Shown here: positions 1-5,931 of the stretch, piece after piece | Position numbering within the stretch: the first letter of the stretch is position 1 | Layout: the number at the start of each line of letters is the position of its first letter | NCBI GenBank assembly: GCA_900754605.1 | Contig: CAAEDK010000218.1 | Coordinates: forward strand, 1 to 8,330 | Reading direction: 5' to 3' | DNA: 8,330 nucleotides | Origin: an uncultured Oscillospiraceae bacterium | Lineage (GTDB): Bacteria; Bacillota_A; Clostridia; Oscillospirales; Oscillospiraceae | The notes under the pieces: generated by a model | What the model saw: only the letters and a program-made list of their open reading frames with translations | Told to the model about the DNA's origin: nothing | The model's database searches: none | Made by a program: the position numbers and the translations under genes

Positions 1-73
1 AGCGAGTGACGAGGCTCGAACTCGCTACCTCCACCTTGGCAAGGTGGCGCTCTACCAGATGAGCTACACTCGC
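1..73 (-). tRNA. tRNA-Gly (anticodon GCC)
   Basis: Read on the minus strand, the segment folds into a complete cloverleaf. The 7-bp acceptor stem is GCGAGTG/CACTCGC, the D arm is GCTC/GAGC, the 5-bp anticodon stem CCACC/GGTGG encloses the loop TTGCCAA, and the T arm carries TTCGAGC. The anticodon GCC reads glycine codons GGC and GGU. The discriminator base (U) is at position 1, so whether CCA is encoded cannot be seen: it would lie outside the window. A promoter of its own sits just upstream (87-115), so it need not depend on read-through from the HAD gene. Confidence 0.95.
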
Positions 74-86
74 AACAGCAGGGTTT

Positions 87-115
87 ATAATAGCAGATTT
101 TTCTCCCGCTGTCAA
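87..115 (-). promoter_or_regulatory. Sigma-A-type promoter of the tRNA-Gly gene
   Basis: On the minus strand a perfect -35 box TTGACA (110-115) is followed after 17 bp by a -10 box TATTAT (87-92). Transcription would start near position 80, leaving about 7 nt before the mature tRNA. The TGA inside the -35 box is the stop codon of the upstream HAD gene (112-114), so the promoter begins exactly where that gene ends. No terminator is visible between the HAD gene and the tRNA. Confidence 0.82.
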
Positions 116-813
116 CAGTTATTCGAAATTTTTTCGACTTTTTTCTCTTCGGTACACAACTGCTCCAGTTCGGCTAAAAATTCGGGAACATCCAGCCGAG
201 GCAGATACCAGTGACAACACTGCCGCAGCGCCTCCTGGTCCTTCTCTGCGGAGGGATCCCACACTCCAGCCACCAAAAAACCAGCTTCCCGAGCAGTTCG
301 GGCAGCGTGGAGCGCATCTTCAAATACCAACGTATGTTCCGGCTCCGTTCCCAGACTTCGCGCAGCGGCCAAATAGAGTCCTGGCTTAGTCTTGGATTCA
401 TACTGGAGTGCACTGAAGGCAAACAGGAAGTGATCCCACAGTCCCAAACGAACCATTGCATCCCGAGCCTGAAATGCCTCGCTGGCCGTAGCGATCCCAC
501 AAGGCACTCCCAACTGTCCCAAGTGATCCAATAAAACAGCCGCGCCTGGCTTGGCCGGAACCTGCTCTCGGTAGGCTCTAGTGACCAGTTCATTCACCCC
601 ATCCATGAGTTGTTTGGGCGTGCAGGACAAGCGGAAGGTTTTAATCATATATTCTGACGCATCCAGCCTCCCCATCTCTTTCAGCTGCTCTGCCAAATCC
701 TCCGGTGGAGTCCCTCCAAAGCGTCGGACCAAGGCTTTCGGAGCCTCATCCCAGATGTACATGGAGTCGGTCAGGGTGCCATCCAGGTCAAAAACCGCAC
801 CTTCGATCCTCAT
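112..813 (-). CDS. HAD-superfamily phosphatase, coupled to thiE
   Basis: This 233-aa protein is a haloacid dehalogenase superfamily hydrolase of the beta-phosphoglucomutase/phosphatase-like subgroup. Motif I is DLDGT (D9 nucleophile, D11 acid/base), followed by a helical cap insert (about residues 16-85). Motif II is ATAS (108-111), the motif III lysine is in KTKPG (141-145), and motif IV is ED (165-166). All catalytic residues are present and the length is normal for the group. Its ATG (811-813) overlaps the thiE stop as ATGA, which implies translational coupling, and the pair lies downstream of a TPP riboswitch. From this context I infer a phosphatase acting in thiamine metabolism, for example on thiamine monophosphate or hydroxymethylpyrimidine phosphate. 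The sequence does not prove a substrate, and phosphosugar phosphatase or mutase activity remains possible. The C-terminal tail (about 221-233) is charged and probably outside the fold. Confidence 0.88.
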   Translation of the reverse strand: MRIEGAVFDLDGTLTDSMYIWDEAPKALVRRFGGTPPEDLAEQLKEMGRLDASEYMIKTFRLSCTPKQLMDGVNELVTRAYREQVPAKPGAAVLLDHLGQLGVPCGIATASEAFQARDAMVRLGLWDHFLFAFSALQYESKTKPGLYLAAARSLGTEPEHTLVFEDALHAARTAREAGFLVAGVWDPSAEKDQEALRQCCHWYLPRLDVPEFLAELEQLCTEEKKVEKISNNC

Positions 814-1451
814 CGTTTCAGAATCTCCTCTACCCGGCTCCGCAGGCTGCGGGCGGCCGCCTGGATGTCCGGCTGAGCGTACAGCGCAGACACTACGGCT
901 ACCCCCTGGATCCCACTTCCTTCCAAAGAACCAAGATTGTTCAGGCTCACGCCGCCAATGGCCACCACCGGGATGTCCACAGCGGCACAGATCGCTTTCA
1001 GCGTATCATAGTCCACTGGTGTAGTATTCTCCTTGGTTCCAGTGGCAAATACTGCGCCAACACCCAGATAATCCGCACCTTCTGCCTGAGCCGCTCTCGC
1101 CTCCTCCACCGTATGGGCAGAGACTCCAACAATCCCATTTGGGCCTAAAATGGCCCTAGCCTGCCGTGGGCTCATATCTTGCTGCCCCACATGGACGCCA
1201 TCTGCCCCCACCTCCGCAGCCAGATCTGCTGCGTCGTTGATCAAAAAGGGGACGTCATATTTCTGGCACACCTCCCGAATTTCCAAGGCTTCCCGCCGGA
1301 GTTCTTCTCGTCCCATCCCTTTCTCCCTCAACTGGATCATCGTGGCACCACCTGCCAAAGACTCCTCAACCTGCTGGGCCAGGGTCCTGCTCCCCAACCA
1401 ACTGCGGTCGGTCACAGCGTATAGCTTCAAATTCTCTGCCTGAAATTTCAT
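810..1451 (-). CDS. thiE: Thiamine-phosphate synthase ThiE
   Basis: ThiE joins hydroxymethylpyrimidine diphosphate and thiazole phosphate to give thiamine monophosphate and pyrophosphate in the cytoplasm. The 213-aa protein has the usual TIM-barrel length and motifs: QLREK (40-44), IND (71-73) and QQD (90-92) for pyrimidine and Mg-diphosphate binding, SAHT (111-114), the ATGTK loop (136-140) for thiazole phosphate, and the C-terminal phosphate-binding strands AIGG (164-167) and VAVVSA (184-189). The start at 1449-1451 is supported by AGGAGG placed 8 nt upstream. The gene follows a TPP riboswitch and terminator and overlaps the HAD gene by 4 nt. No thiC, thiD, thiG or thiM lies in the window, so the rest of the pathway must be elsewhere or the cell salvages precursors. 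Confidence 0.96.
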   Translation of the reverse strand: MKFQAENLKLYAVTDRSWLGSRTLAQQVEESLAGGATMIQLREKGMGREELRREALEIREVCQKYDVPFLINDAADLAAEVGADGVHVGQQDMSPRQARAILGPNGIVGVSAHTVEEARAAQAEGADYLGVGAVFATGTKENTTPVDYDTLKAICAAVDIPVVAIGGVSLNNLGSLEGSGIQGVAVVSALYAQPDIQAAARSLRSRVEEILKR

Positions 1452-1487
1452 TACAGAATCCTCCTACTATTTTCAATGAACGTAAAA

Positions 1488-1524
1488 TGCGGGCCTGCAC
1501 TCTCCATGGGAACACAGGCCCGCA
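1488..1524 (-). terminator. Intrinsic terminator of the TPP riboswitch
   Basis: Downstream of the TPP aptamer the minus strand has a GC-rich 10-bp stem, TGCGGGCCTG (1515-1524) with CAGGCCCGCA (1488-1497), followed by TTTTACGTT. The loop is about 17 nt. The T tract is short, but stem strength and position fit an expression platform that ends transcription when TPP is bound. The thiE start lies about 37 nt further on. Confidence 0.8.
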
Positions 1525-1536
1525 GCATCAGCCGGA

Positions 1537-1628
1537 CACAAATCTCCCTTCGTTGGCATTACCCAAATCAGGTCACAGGTCGAAGCGCACAGCTTCCTCT
1601 CAGCCCGTTTGCGAGCTCCCATCTTGTT
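1537..1628 (-). promoter_or_regulatory. TPP riboswitch (THI-box aptamer) controlling thiE and the HAD gene
   Basis: Read on the minus strand, this segment has the conserved TPP-aptamer signatures in order: CTGAGA (1598-1603), ACCTGAT (about 1568-1574), GGTAATGCCAACG (about 1551-1563) and AAGGGA (1545-1550). P1 can form between ACAAG (1623-1627) and TTTGT (1538-1542). P3 is GCTCG/CGGGC (1612-1616 with 1603-1607). An extra small hairpin GAAGC/GCTTC (1592-1596 with 1582-1586) matches the variable P3a insertion known in this class. P4 is TTGG/CCAA. Because the terminator follows directly, I expect repression by thiamine pyrophosphate. The aptamer begins only about 29 nt after the brnQ stop. Confidence 0.93.
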
Positions 1629-1656
1629 TCATTGATCATGCGCCCCTCTGCAAGGC

Positions 1657-2982
1657 TCAATCCTCTACTTTAGCCGGCAGCACCACTGAGATCAGAACCC
1701 CCAGCAACACTCCAACTATAGCCGGAAGGACCCAGCCCAAACCCATTCCAGACAACGGAACAGCCTTCAGAATTCCATCCAATACCGGAACACTAAATCC
1801 AAGCCCCTGAGCCGCATACAGGATGCTGGCTACACTAGTAAACAGGATCCCAATAGGATAAATAGCAGAAAATCTCTGAATACACTTGGGCAGGAAAGAC
1901 AGCAGAATCAGTACGATAGCTGGAGGATAGAGAATATTCAGAATGGGCACAGAAATGGTCAGAATCTGATCCAGACCTGCATTAGAGATGATCATACTGA
2001 TCAAAGCAAAGAAGGCTGCCCATGCTGGAGCTGGCACCTTTGGAACCAAAGTGTGAAAGTAGGCGGCACAGGAACTGATCAATCCTACACAGGTATTAAA
2101 ACAGGCAATGAAGAAGATCGCCGCCAGGATCACCGTTCCCCAGTGTCCAAAAATGGCACCGACCAAATTGGTCAGCGTGACTGCACCGTTGGTCGTGCCG
2201 GGAAAGGCCGCACCGGACAGGGCACCAATATGTGCCAGCATGGAGTAGACCGCTAGAAACAGCAATGTAGCAATTACGCCAGCCCGCACAGTCGCCTTCA
2301 AGACAGAGCCTTGATCCTTGACCCCAAAAGCCCGAATATTCATTACAATCACAATTCCGAAATTCAGGGCCGCAATGGTATCCATCGTCTGATATCCGGT
2401 CAGAAAACCCTGGACCGCCGGGATCTGATCATAGGGTGGAAGGGCAGGACCGTATGTCCCAACCGGATAAACCAGGCATCCCACAAACATTCCTCCCACC
2501 AGAAGAAGCAGCATGGGACACAGGAACTTACCCAGCCGTCCGGTCAACTTCTCCGGCTGAAGGGCAACCAGGAAGGCAGCGGCAAAAAATAAAATAGAAT
2601 AGCCGAACTGGAACCACATCGTTGGGGTACCCGAAGGCAGGAAGGGCGGGACCGCCATTTCAAAGGATGTGCTGGCTGTTCTGGGGATGGCCAAGCAGGG
2701 GCCAATAGACAGATAGATCAAAATGGTAAAAACGGTTGCAAAAACAGGATGGACCCGGCTGGCCAGTTCAGTCAAGCTCCCCGCACGCACCACGGCGATC
2801 ACGCCTAAAATCGGGAGAAATACCGCACTGACTGCCAAACCAGCCATAGCCAGCCAAGTGTCTACTCCAGCCTGTGCACCCAGTTGTGGCGGAAAAATGA
2901 GGTTTCCCGCACCAAAGAACATTGAAAAAAGTGTAAATCCGACAAGCAATTGATCTCTGCGTCGGAGCGTCTGTATTTCCAT
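1657..2982 (-). CDS. brnQ: Branched-chain amino acid carrier BrnQ (LIVCS family)
   Basis: This 441-aa integral membrane protein belongs to the LIVCS family of cation-coupled leucine, isoleucine and valine carriers. It has about a dozen hydrophobic segments and the hallmark N-terminal motif FSMFFGAGNLIFPP (19-32). Other family motifs are GPCLAIPRTASTSFEMA (94-110), GYQTMDTIAALNFG (196-209), FNTCVGLISSCAAYF (295-309) and SNAGLDQILTISVPIL (333-348). The length is typical. I chose the ATG at 2980-2982 because it has AAAGGA 8 nt upstream and starts at the family's usual N-terminus. An in-frame start further upstream (3018) would lie in the leader and add 12 residues. The gene has its own promoter region (3039-3060). 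No terminator separates it from the TPP riboswitch 29 nt downstream, so read-through into thiE is possible. Confidence 0.93.
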   Translation of the reverse strand: MEIQTLRRRDQLLVGFTLFSMFFGAGNLIFPPQLGAQAGVDTWLAMAGLAVSAVFLPILGVIAVVRAGSLTELASRVHPVFATVFTILIYLSIGPCLAIPRTASTSFEMAVPPFLPSGTPTMWFQFGYSILFFAAAFLVALQPEKLTGRLGKFLCPMLLLLVGGMFVGCLVYPVGTYGPALPPYDQIPAVQGFLTGYQTMDTIAALNFGIVIVMNIRAFGVKDQGSVLKATVRAGVIATLLFLAVYSMLAHIGALSGAAFPGTTNGAVTLTNLVGAIFGHWGTVILAAIFFIACFNTCVGLISSCAAYFHTLVPKVPAPAWAAFFALISMIISNAGLDQILTISVPILNILYPPAIVLILLSFLPKCIQRFSAIYPIGILFTSVASILYAAQGLGFSVPVLDGILKAVPLSGMGLGWVLPAIVGVLLGVLISVVLPAKVED

Positions 2983-3038
2983 GAGGAGGATCCTTTCTGT
3001 GTCCGATAATCTGCACATAGAAAATAGGCAGTTCTATT

Positions 3039-3060
3039 ATTATAGTCGATACAACTATAA
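3039..3060 (-). promoter_or_regulatory. brnQ -10 box overlapped by an inverted repeat (candidate operator)
   Basis: On the minus strand a perfect -10 hexamer TATAAT lies at 3039-3044, giving a start near 3032 and a leader of about 50 nt. No good -35 box is seen at 16-18 bp spacing (TAGCTT at 17 bp). An inverted repeat TTATAGT-N7-ACTATAA (3040-3060) covers the -10 box and part of the spacer. A transcription factor bound here would block or modulate polymerase. The regulator is not in the window. The -10 call is fairly firm; the operator is an inference from symmetry. Confidence 0.55.
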
Positions 3061-3106
3061 AAAGCTAGTCTATTTCTTGTGTTTTTTGCAATTTGACAAT
3101 ATATGA

Positions 3107-3133
3107 GAAAACGGTCGCCAAATCTGGCGACCG
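3107..3133 (-). terminator. Intrinsic terminator after the HIT-family gene
   Basis: On the minus strand a perfect 9-bp stem CGGTCGCCA/TGGCGACCG (3125-3133 with 3112-3120) with a 4-nt loop is followed by TTTTC. It lies about 27 nt after the HIT-family stop codon and separates that gene from the brnQ promoter. Confidence 0.87.
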
Positions 3134-3159
3134 CTCATCTTAATCTGTGGGCAGGCTCC

Positions 3160-3498
3160 TCAGCCCGGAGGCCAAGTCATATCCCGGCCGGACAGCACAT
3201 GGAAATGCAGGTGCGGGACACTTTGGCCCGCCTGCTCGCCGATGTTGGACACCACCCGGTAGCTCTCCAACCCCAGTTCCTTGGTGACCTTAGAGATCAC
3301 AGCAAAGATGTGGGCCACCACCGCCGCGTTGTCCTCGCTGACCTCTGCCACCGAGGAGATATGCATCTTGGGAATCACCAGAAAATGGGTGGGCGCCTGG
3401 GGATCGATGTCGTAGAAGGCGAAGCAAACCTCATCCTCATAGACTTTGTTGGAGGGGATCTGTCCCTCCGCGATCTTGCAGAACAGACAATCGCTCAT
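3160..3498 (-). CDS. hinT: HIT-family protein, HinT-like purine nucleoside phosphoramidase
   Basis: This 112-aa histidine-triad protein probably hydrolyses AMP-linked phosphoramidates such as AMP-lysine or amino-acyl adenylates; the exact substrate cannot be read from the sequence. It shows the HinT-type N-terminus CLFCKI (4-9) with the C-x2-C pair of zinc-binding family members, the strand FYDIDPQAPTHFLVIPK (28-44), SNIGEQAGQSV (84-94) and the catalytic triad HLHFHVL (96-102), with H100 the expected nucleophile by family alignment. The length matches the family. The ATG at 3496-3498 is preferred because GGGAGG lies 6 nt upstream. An in-frame ATG at 3514-3516 directly follows a hairpin and has no ribosome binding site. 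The gene forms a single-gene unit with its own promoter and terminator. Confidence 0.94.
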   Translation of the reverse strand: MSDCLFCKIAEGQIPSNKVYEDEVCFAFYDIDPQAPTHFLVIPKMHISSVAEVSEDNAAVVAHIFAVISKVTKELGLESYRVVSNIGEQAGQSVPHLHFHVLSGRDMTWPPG

Positions 3499-3516
3499 GT
3501 CAAACCTCCCTTTCAT

Positions 3517-3530
3517 GGCGGATCACCGCC
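3517..3530 (-). promoter_or_regulatory. Leader hairpin of the HIT-family mRNA
   Basis: A GGCGG/CCGCC stem with a 4-nt loop falls within the first 20 or so bases of the predicted hinT transcript. On the minus strand it is not followed by T residues, so it is not a terminator for hinT. It could stabilise the 5' end of the mRNA. Read on the plus strand it is followed by TTTTT (3531-3535) and resembles a small terminator, although no plus-strand gene precedes it. Confidence 0.4.
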
Positions 3531-3543
3531 TTTTTCTGTCCAG

Positions 3544-3572
3544 ATTTTAGCACATTTTCGAAGGAAATACAA
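3544..3572 (-). promoter_or_regulatory. Promoter of the HIT-family gene
   Basis: On the minus strand TTGTAT (3567-3572) is followed after 17 bp by TAAAAT (3544-3549), with TGC in front of the -10 box (an extended -10). The predicted start is near 3537. The promoter begins within 3 nt of the rhomboid-like gene's stop, and no terminator is seen between them, so some read-through is possible. Confidence 0.68.
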
Positions 3573-3574
3573 CC

Positions 3575-4414
3575 TCACTCCACATGGACATGGTCATTGA
3601 TGTGCTTCATGCAGTAGCAGTAGTAGCCGTTGCACTTGGAGCAGTACCGGAACTCCATGTCGGGATCGTCCGCATCGGTGATACCGCAGACCGCACACTT
3701 GTGGAGGTAGCCACGGCGCTCCTGGACCTGCTTCTGTGCCTTTTTGAAGTTGATGGTCTGTGGATTGGCCCGATAGGCGGCCCGCTGGCCAGTACGGTGG
3801 ACCACAGACATCAGATCATCCCAGAAGAAGATAAAGTAGTTCAGCAGGGCCACCAGGGGCAGGATCGCCGTGATCCACTGACGGGAGAAGATGCTGGAGA
3901 AAATGTCAAAGGCGAACATCGCAGCATCCAGCCAGGCCAGCCACTTCACCTTTATGGGCAAGATCCCCATCAGCAGCACCTGCATCTCCGGATACAGGGT
4001 TGCAAAGGCAAAGAACATGGACATATTGATGTAATACATCGAGGTTCCGCCCATCACAAAGCCCATGATGATATTGAGGAGGACCCCCAGACCATAGAAT
4101 ACGGTAAAGCGAGTGGTACCCCACTGCCGCTCCAGAGCGTTTCCAATGTAGTAATAGAATAGGGTGGTCATCACAAACCACAGGACAAATCCTCCTGAAG
4201 TAGGTACAAAGATGAAGGAGAGTACCCGCCAAAGTTGCCCCTGGAGAATCAGCGGTTTGGAAAATGACAGCATCCAGGAGGCGTACCCCCTGGAAAACAG
4301 GTCCAGAAAATAGACCATCACATTTCCAATGACAATATACTTCATCAGGTTCGGGATACCGAAATTGGGGTGATCGTAGCAGAAACGGTCCAGCCAGCGT
4401 GAAACGGCTTTCAT
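3575..4414 (-). CDS. Rhomboid-fold membrane protein lacking catalytic residues, with C-terminal Cys/His tail
   Basis: This 279-aa protein has a rhomboid-like N-terminal membrane region with hydrophobic segments at roughly 24-40, 64-90, 104-122, 128-150, 158-176 and 181-198. The rhomboid L1 signature is visible as GQLWRVLSFIFVP (59-71), and a GNALERQWG segment (91-99) follows the second membrane span as in the family. The active-site GxSG motif is absent: the equivalent stretch reads YYINMSMFFAFATLYPE (127-143). The membrane histidine is also missing, since the last span is ALLNYFIFFWDDL (189-201). The protein is therefore probably a pseudoprotease of the iRhom/derlin-like kind, not an active protease. 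The cytoplasmic-looking tail has C240-x2-C243, C258-x2-C261, C266, C268, H271, H275 and H277, which resembles a zinc ribbon or treble-clef site. The start at 4412-4414 has AGGAGG 7 nt upstream. Extending it further would run through the promoter. Its role is unknown. Confidence 0.82.
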   Translation of the reverse strand: MKAVSRWLDRFCYDHPNFGIPNLMKYIVIGNVMVYFLDLFSRGYASWMLSFSKPLILQGQLWRVLSFIFVPTSGGFVLWFVMTTLFYYYIGNALERQWGTTRFTVFYGLGVLLNIIMGFVMGGTSMYYINMSMFFAFATLYPEMQVLLMGILPIKVKWLAWLDAAMFAFDIFSSIFSRQWITAILPLVALLNYFIFFWDDLMSVVHRTGQRAAYRANPQTINFKKAQKQVQERRGYLHKCAVCGITDADDPDMEFRYCSKCNGYYCYCMKHINDHVHVE

Positions 4415-4459
4415 GGACAGTCCTCCTTTATTTAAAGTGTTCAAAAGCATACGAATAGC

Positions 4460-4488
4460 ATTGTACCCGTTTTGCAGGAAAATGTCCA
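4460..4488 (-). promoter_or_regulatory. Promoter of the rhomboid-like gene
   Basis: On the minus strand TGGACA (4483-4488) and TACAAT (4460-4465) are separated by 17 bp; each matches consensus at five of six bases. The predicted start is near 4453, giving a leader of about 39 nt that ends with AGGAGG. The promoter is divergent from the ahcY promoter. Confidence 0.68.
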
Positions 4489-4529
4489 TGACGAAAGTGT
4501 AAACATTTCTTTCCCTTTGGCGGAAATCG

Positions 4530-4538
4530 TGATACAAT
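4530..4538 (+). promoter_or_regulatory. Extended -10 promoter of ahcY
   Basis: TG-A-TACAAT forms an extended -10 element on the plus strand. The -35 region at 17-bp spacing (TTTCCC, 4510-4515) is poor, which is tolerated by extended -10 promoters. The start would be near 4545, leaving a leader of about 58 nt. Confidence 0.6.
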
Positions 4539-4555
4539 AGCCTGGAATAAATTCA

Positions 4556-4579
4556 GACCGGCCGGCCCCGGCTGCGGTC
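4556..4579 (+). promoter_or_regulatory. GC-rich hairpin in the ahcY leader
   Basis: GACCG (4556-4560) can pair with CGGTC (4575-4579), enclosing CCGG/CCGG that may pair further. It begins about 11 nt after the predicted start of transcription and ends before the ribosome binding site (GAGG, 4592-4595). I do not recognise a known SAH or SAM riboswitch here. It may simply protect the 5' end. Confidence 0.4.
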
Positions 4580-4602
4580 AGACAGAAAAGTGAGGAAGAT
4601 AC

Positions 4603-5844
4603 ATGAGCATCGTCAAGGATATGTCCCTGGCCCCGTCAGGCCATCAGAAGATCCAGTGGGTGCGTGATTTTATGCCTGCCCTCAGCGGCATTGAGGAGCG
4701 CTTCCGCCGTGAAAAGCCCTTTGCCGGGCTGACCATCGCCGTCTCCGTCCATTTGGAGGCCAAGACCGCTAATCTGGGTTTGGTCCTTCGGGAGGGCGGC
4801 GCAGAGGTATATCTCACCGGCTGCAACCCTCTCTCCACCCAGGACGATGTGGCCGCCGCCATGGCGGAGCTGGGAGTGGAGACCTTTGGCATCCACGGGG
4901 TTGATATGCAGGGCTATGAGGATCTGCTGGTAGAGAGCCTGAAGTGCCGCCCCCACCTGATCGTAGACGACGGCGGCGACCTGATCAGCCTGCTCAGCGG
5001 CAAGTGTGCCGCCTATGGAGACCGGCTCCTGGGCGGCTGTGAGGAGACCACCACCGGCATTCACCGCCTCTATGCTAGAGAGCGAGCCGGGATCCTTCCC
5101 TGCCCCATGATGGCGGTGAACGATGCCAAGGCCAAACACTACTACGACAACAAGTACGGCACCGGCCAGTCCTCCTGGGACGCCATCATGCACACCACCA
5201 ACCTGATGGTGGCGGGCAAGACCGTGGTGGTGGCGGGCTACGGCTGGTGCGGCAAGGGCATCGCTATGCGGGCCAAGGGCATGGGGGCCGATGTAATTGT
5301 CACCGAGGTAGACCCCTTCAAGGCTCTGGAGGCCACCATGGAGAACTTCCGGGTCATGCCCATGGACGAGGCTGCCAAATACGGAGACATCTTTGTTACC
5401 GCCACCGGCTGCAAGGATGTGATCGTGGAGCGCCACTTCCAGGTGATGAAGCACAACGCCATCCTGTGCAACTCCGGCCACTTTGACTGCGAGGTGGATG
5501 CAGCCGCTCTAAGCCGTCTGGCAGTGGAACACTTCCCCCGGCGGCAGAATATCGAAGGTTTCCGTCTCTCAGATGGGCGTATCCTCAACCTGCTGGCCGA
5601 GGGCCGTCTGGTCAACCTGGCTGCGGGCAACGGTCATCCAGCTGAGATCATGGATATGTCTTTCGCCGTCCAGGCCCTGTCTCTGGAGTGGATGGCCAAG
5701 CACGCTTCTTCTCTGGAGAAAAAGGTCTACAACGTCCCGGCAGAGATCGACGACCAGATCGGCCGTGTCAAGCTGGCCGCTATGGGACTGGCCATTGACA
5801 CCCTTACCCCAGAGCAGGAGGCTTACCTCACCGGCTGGGACTGA
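4603..5844 (+). CDS. ahcY: Adenosylhomocysteinase (S-adenosyl-L-homocysteine hydrolase)
   Basis: This NAD-dependent enzyme reversibly splits S-adenosylhomocysteine into adenosine and homocysteine, clearing the product inhibitor of methyltransferases. The 413-aa protein matches the shorter bacterial/archaeal form. Visible are the N-terminal KDMSLAPSG (5-13), substrate residues H50 and D122 in VDDGGD (121-126), EETTTG (147-152), and K178, D182 and N183 of the catalytic NDAKAKHYYDN stretch. The Rossmann loop AGYGWCGKG is at 211-219, E235 would contact the NAD ribose, and NSGHFD with H293 is at 290-295. The C-terminus ends at EQEAYLTGWD, without the Lys/Tyr-bearing extension of the longer human-type enzyme, as is usual for this subgroup. 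The ATG has GAGG 7 nt upstream. The gene sits next to metK, another step of the methyl cycle, but has a separate promoter. Confidence 0.96.
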   Translation: MSIVKDMSLAPSGHQKIQWVRDFMPALSGIEERFRREKPFAGLTIAVSVHLEAKTANLGLVLREGGAEVYLTGCNPLSTQDDVAAAMAELGVETFGIHGVDMQGYEDLLVESLKCRPHLIVDDGGDLISLLSGKCAAYGDRLLGGCEETTTGIHRLYARERAGILPCPMMAVNDAKAKHYYDNKYGTGQSSWDAIMHTTNLMVAGKTVVVAGYGWCGKGIAMRAKGMGADVIVTEVDPFKALEATMENFRVMPMDEAAKYGDIFVTATGCKDVIVERHFQVMKHNAILCNSGHFDCEVDAAALSRLAVEHFPRRQNIEGFRLSDGRILNLLAEGRLVNLAAGNGHPAEIMDMSFAVQALSLEWMAKHASSLEKKVYNVPAEIDDQIGRVKLAAMGLAIDTLTPEQEAYLTGWD

Positions 5845-5931
5845 GTTACTTTTCGTGAAAGAAAACTAGCCAGAAGAACTTTGTTTGAAACTGCGTTTGC
5901 CTTAAAACTCCGGATTTATTCATTTCTCTGG

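Noticed and set aside
2983..3060. T-box or leucine-responsive leader for brnQ
   Set aside because: The leader from the predicted start to the ATG is only about 50 nt, too short for a T-box, and no T-box sequence is present.
3517..3535. Plus-strand intrinsic terminator
   Set aside because: The stem is only 5 bp and no plus-strand gene precedes it; better explained as the 5' leader hairpin of the minus-strand HIT-family gene.
3584..4162. Plus-strand open frame of 192 codons opposite the rhomboid-like gene
   Set aside because: It overlaps a well-supported membrane protein gene on the other strand, and its His/Gln/Asp-rich translation has no visible domain.
4545..4602. SAH riboswitch upstream of ahcY
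   Set aside because: Short leader with a single hairpin and no match I can recognise to the conserved SAH aptamer core.
4636..5481. Open frame of 281 codons on the minus strand opposite ahcY
   Set aside because: Low-complexity His/Gly/Ala-rich translation typical of a shadow frame, with ahcY fully supported on the other strand.
5845..5930. Terminator after ahcY
   Set aside because: AGTT/AACT and CTTT/AAAG can form a weak interrupted stem just after the stop, but it is AT-rich and lacks a T tract.
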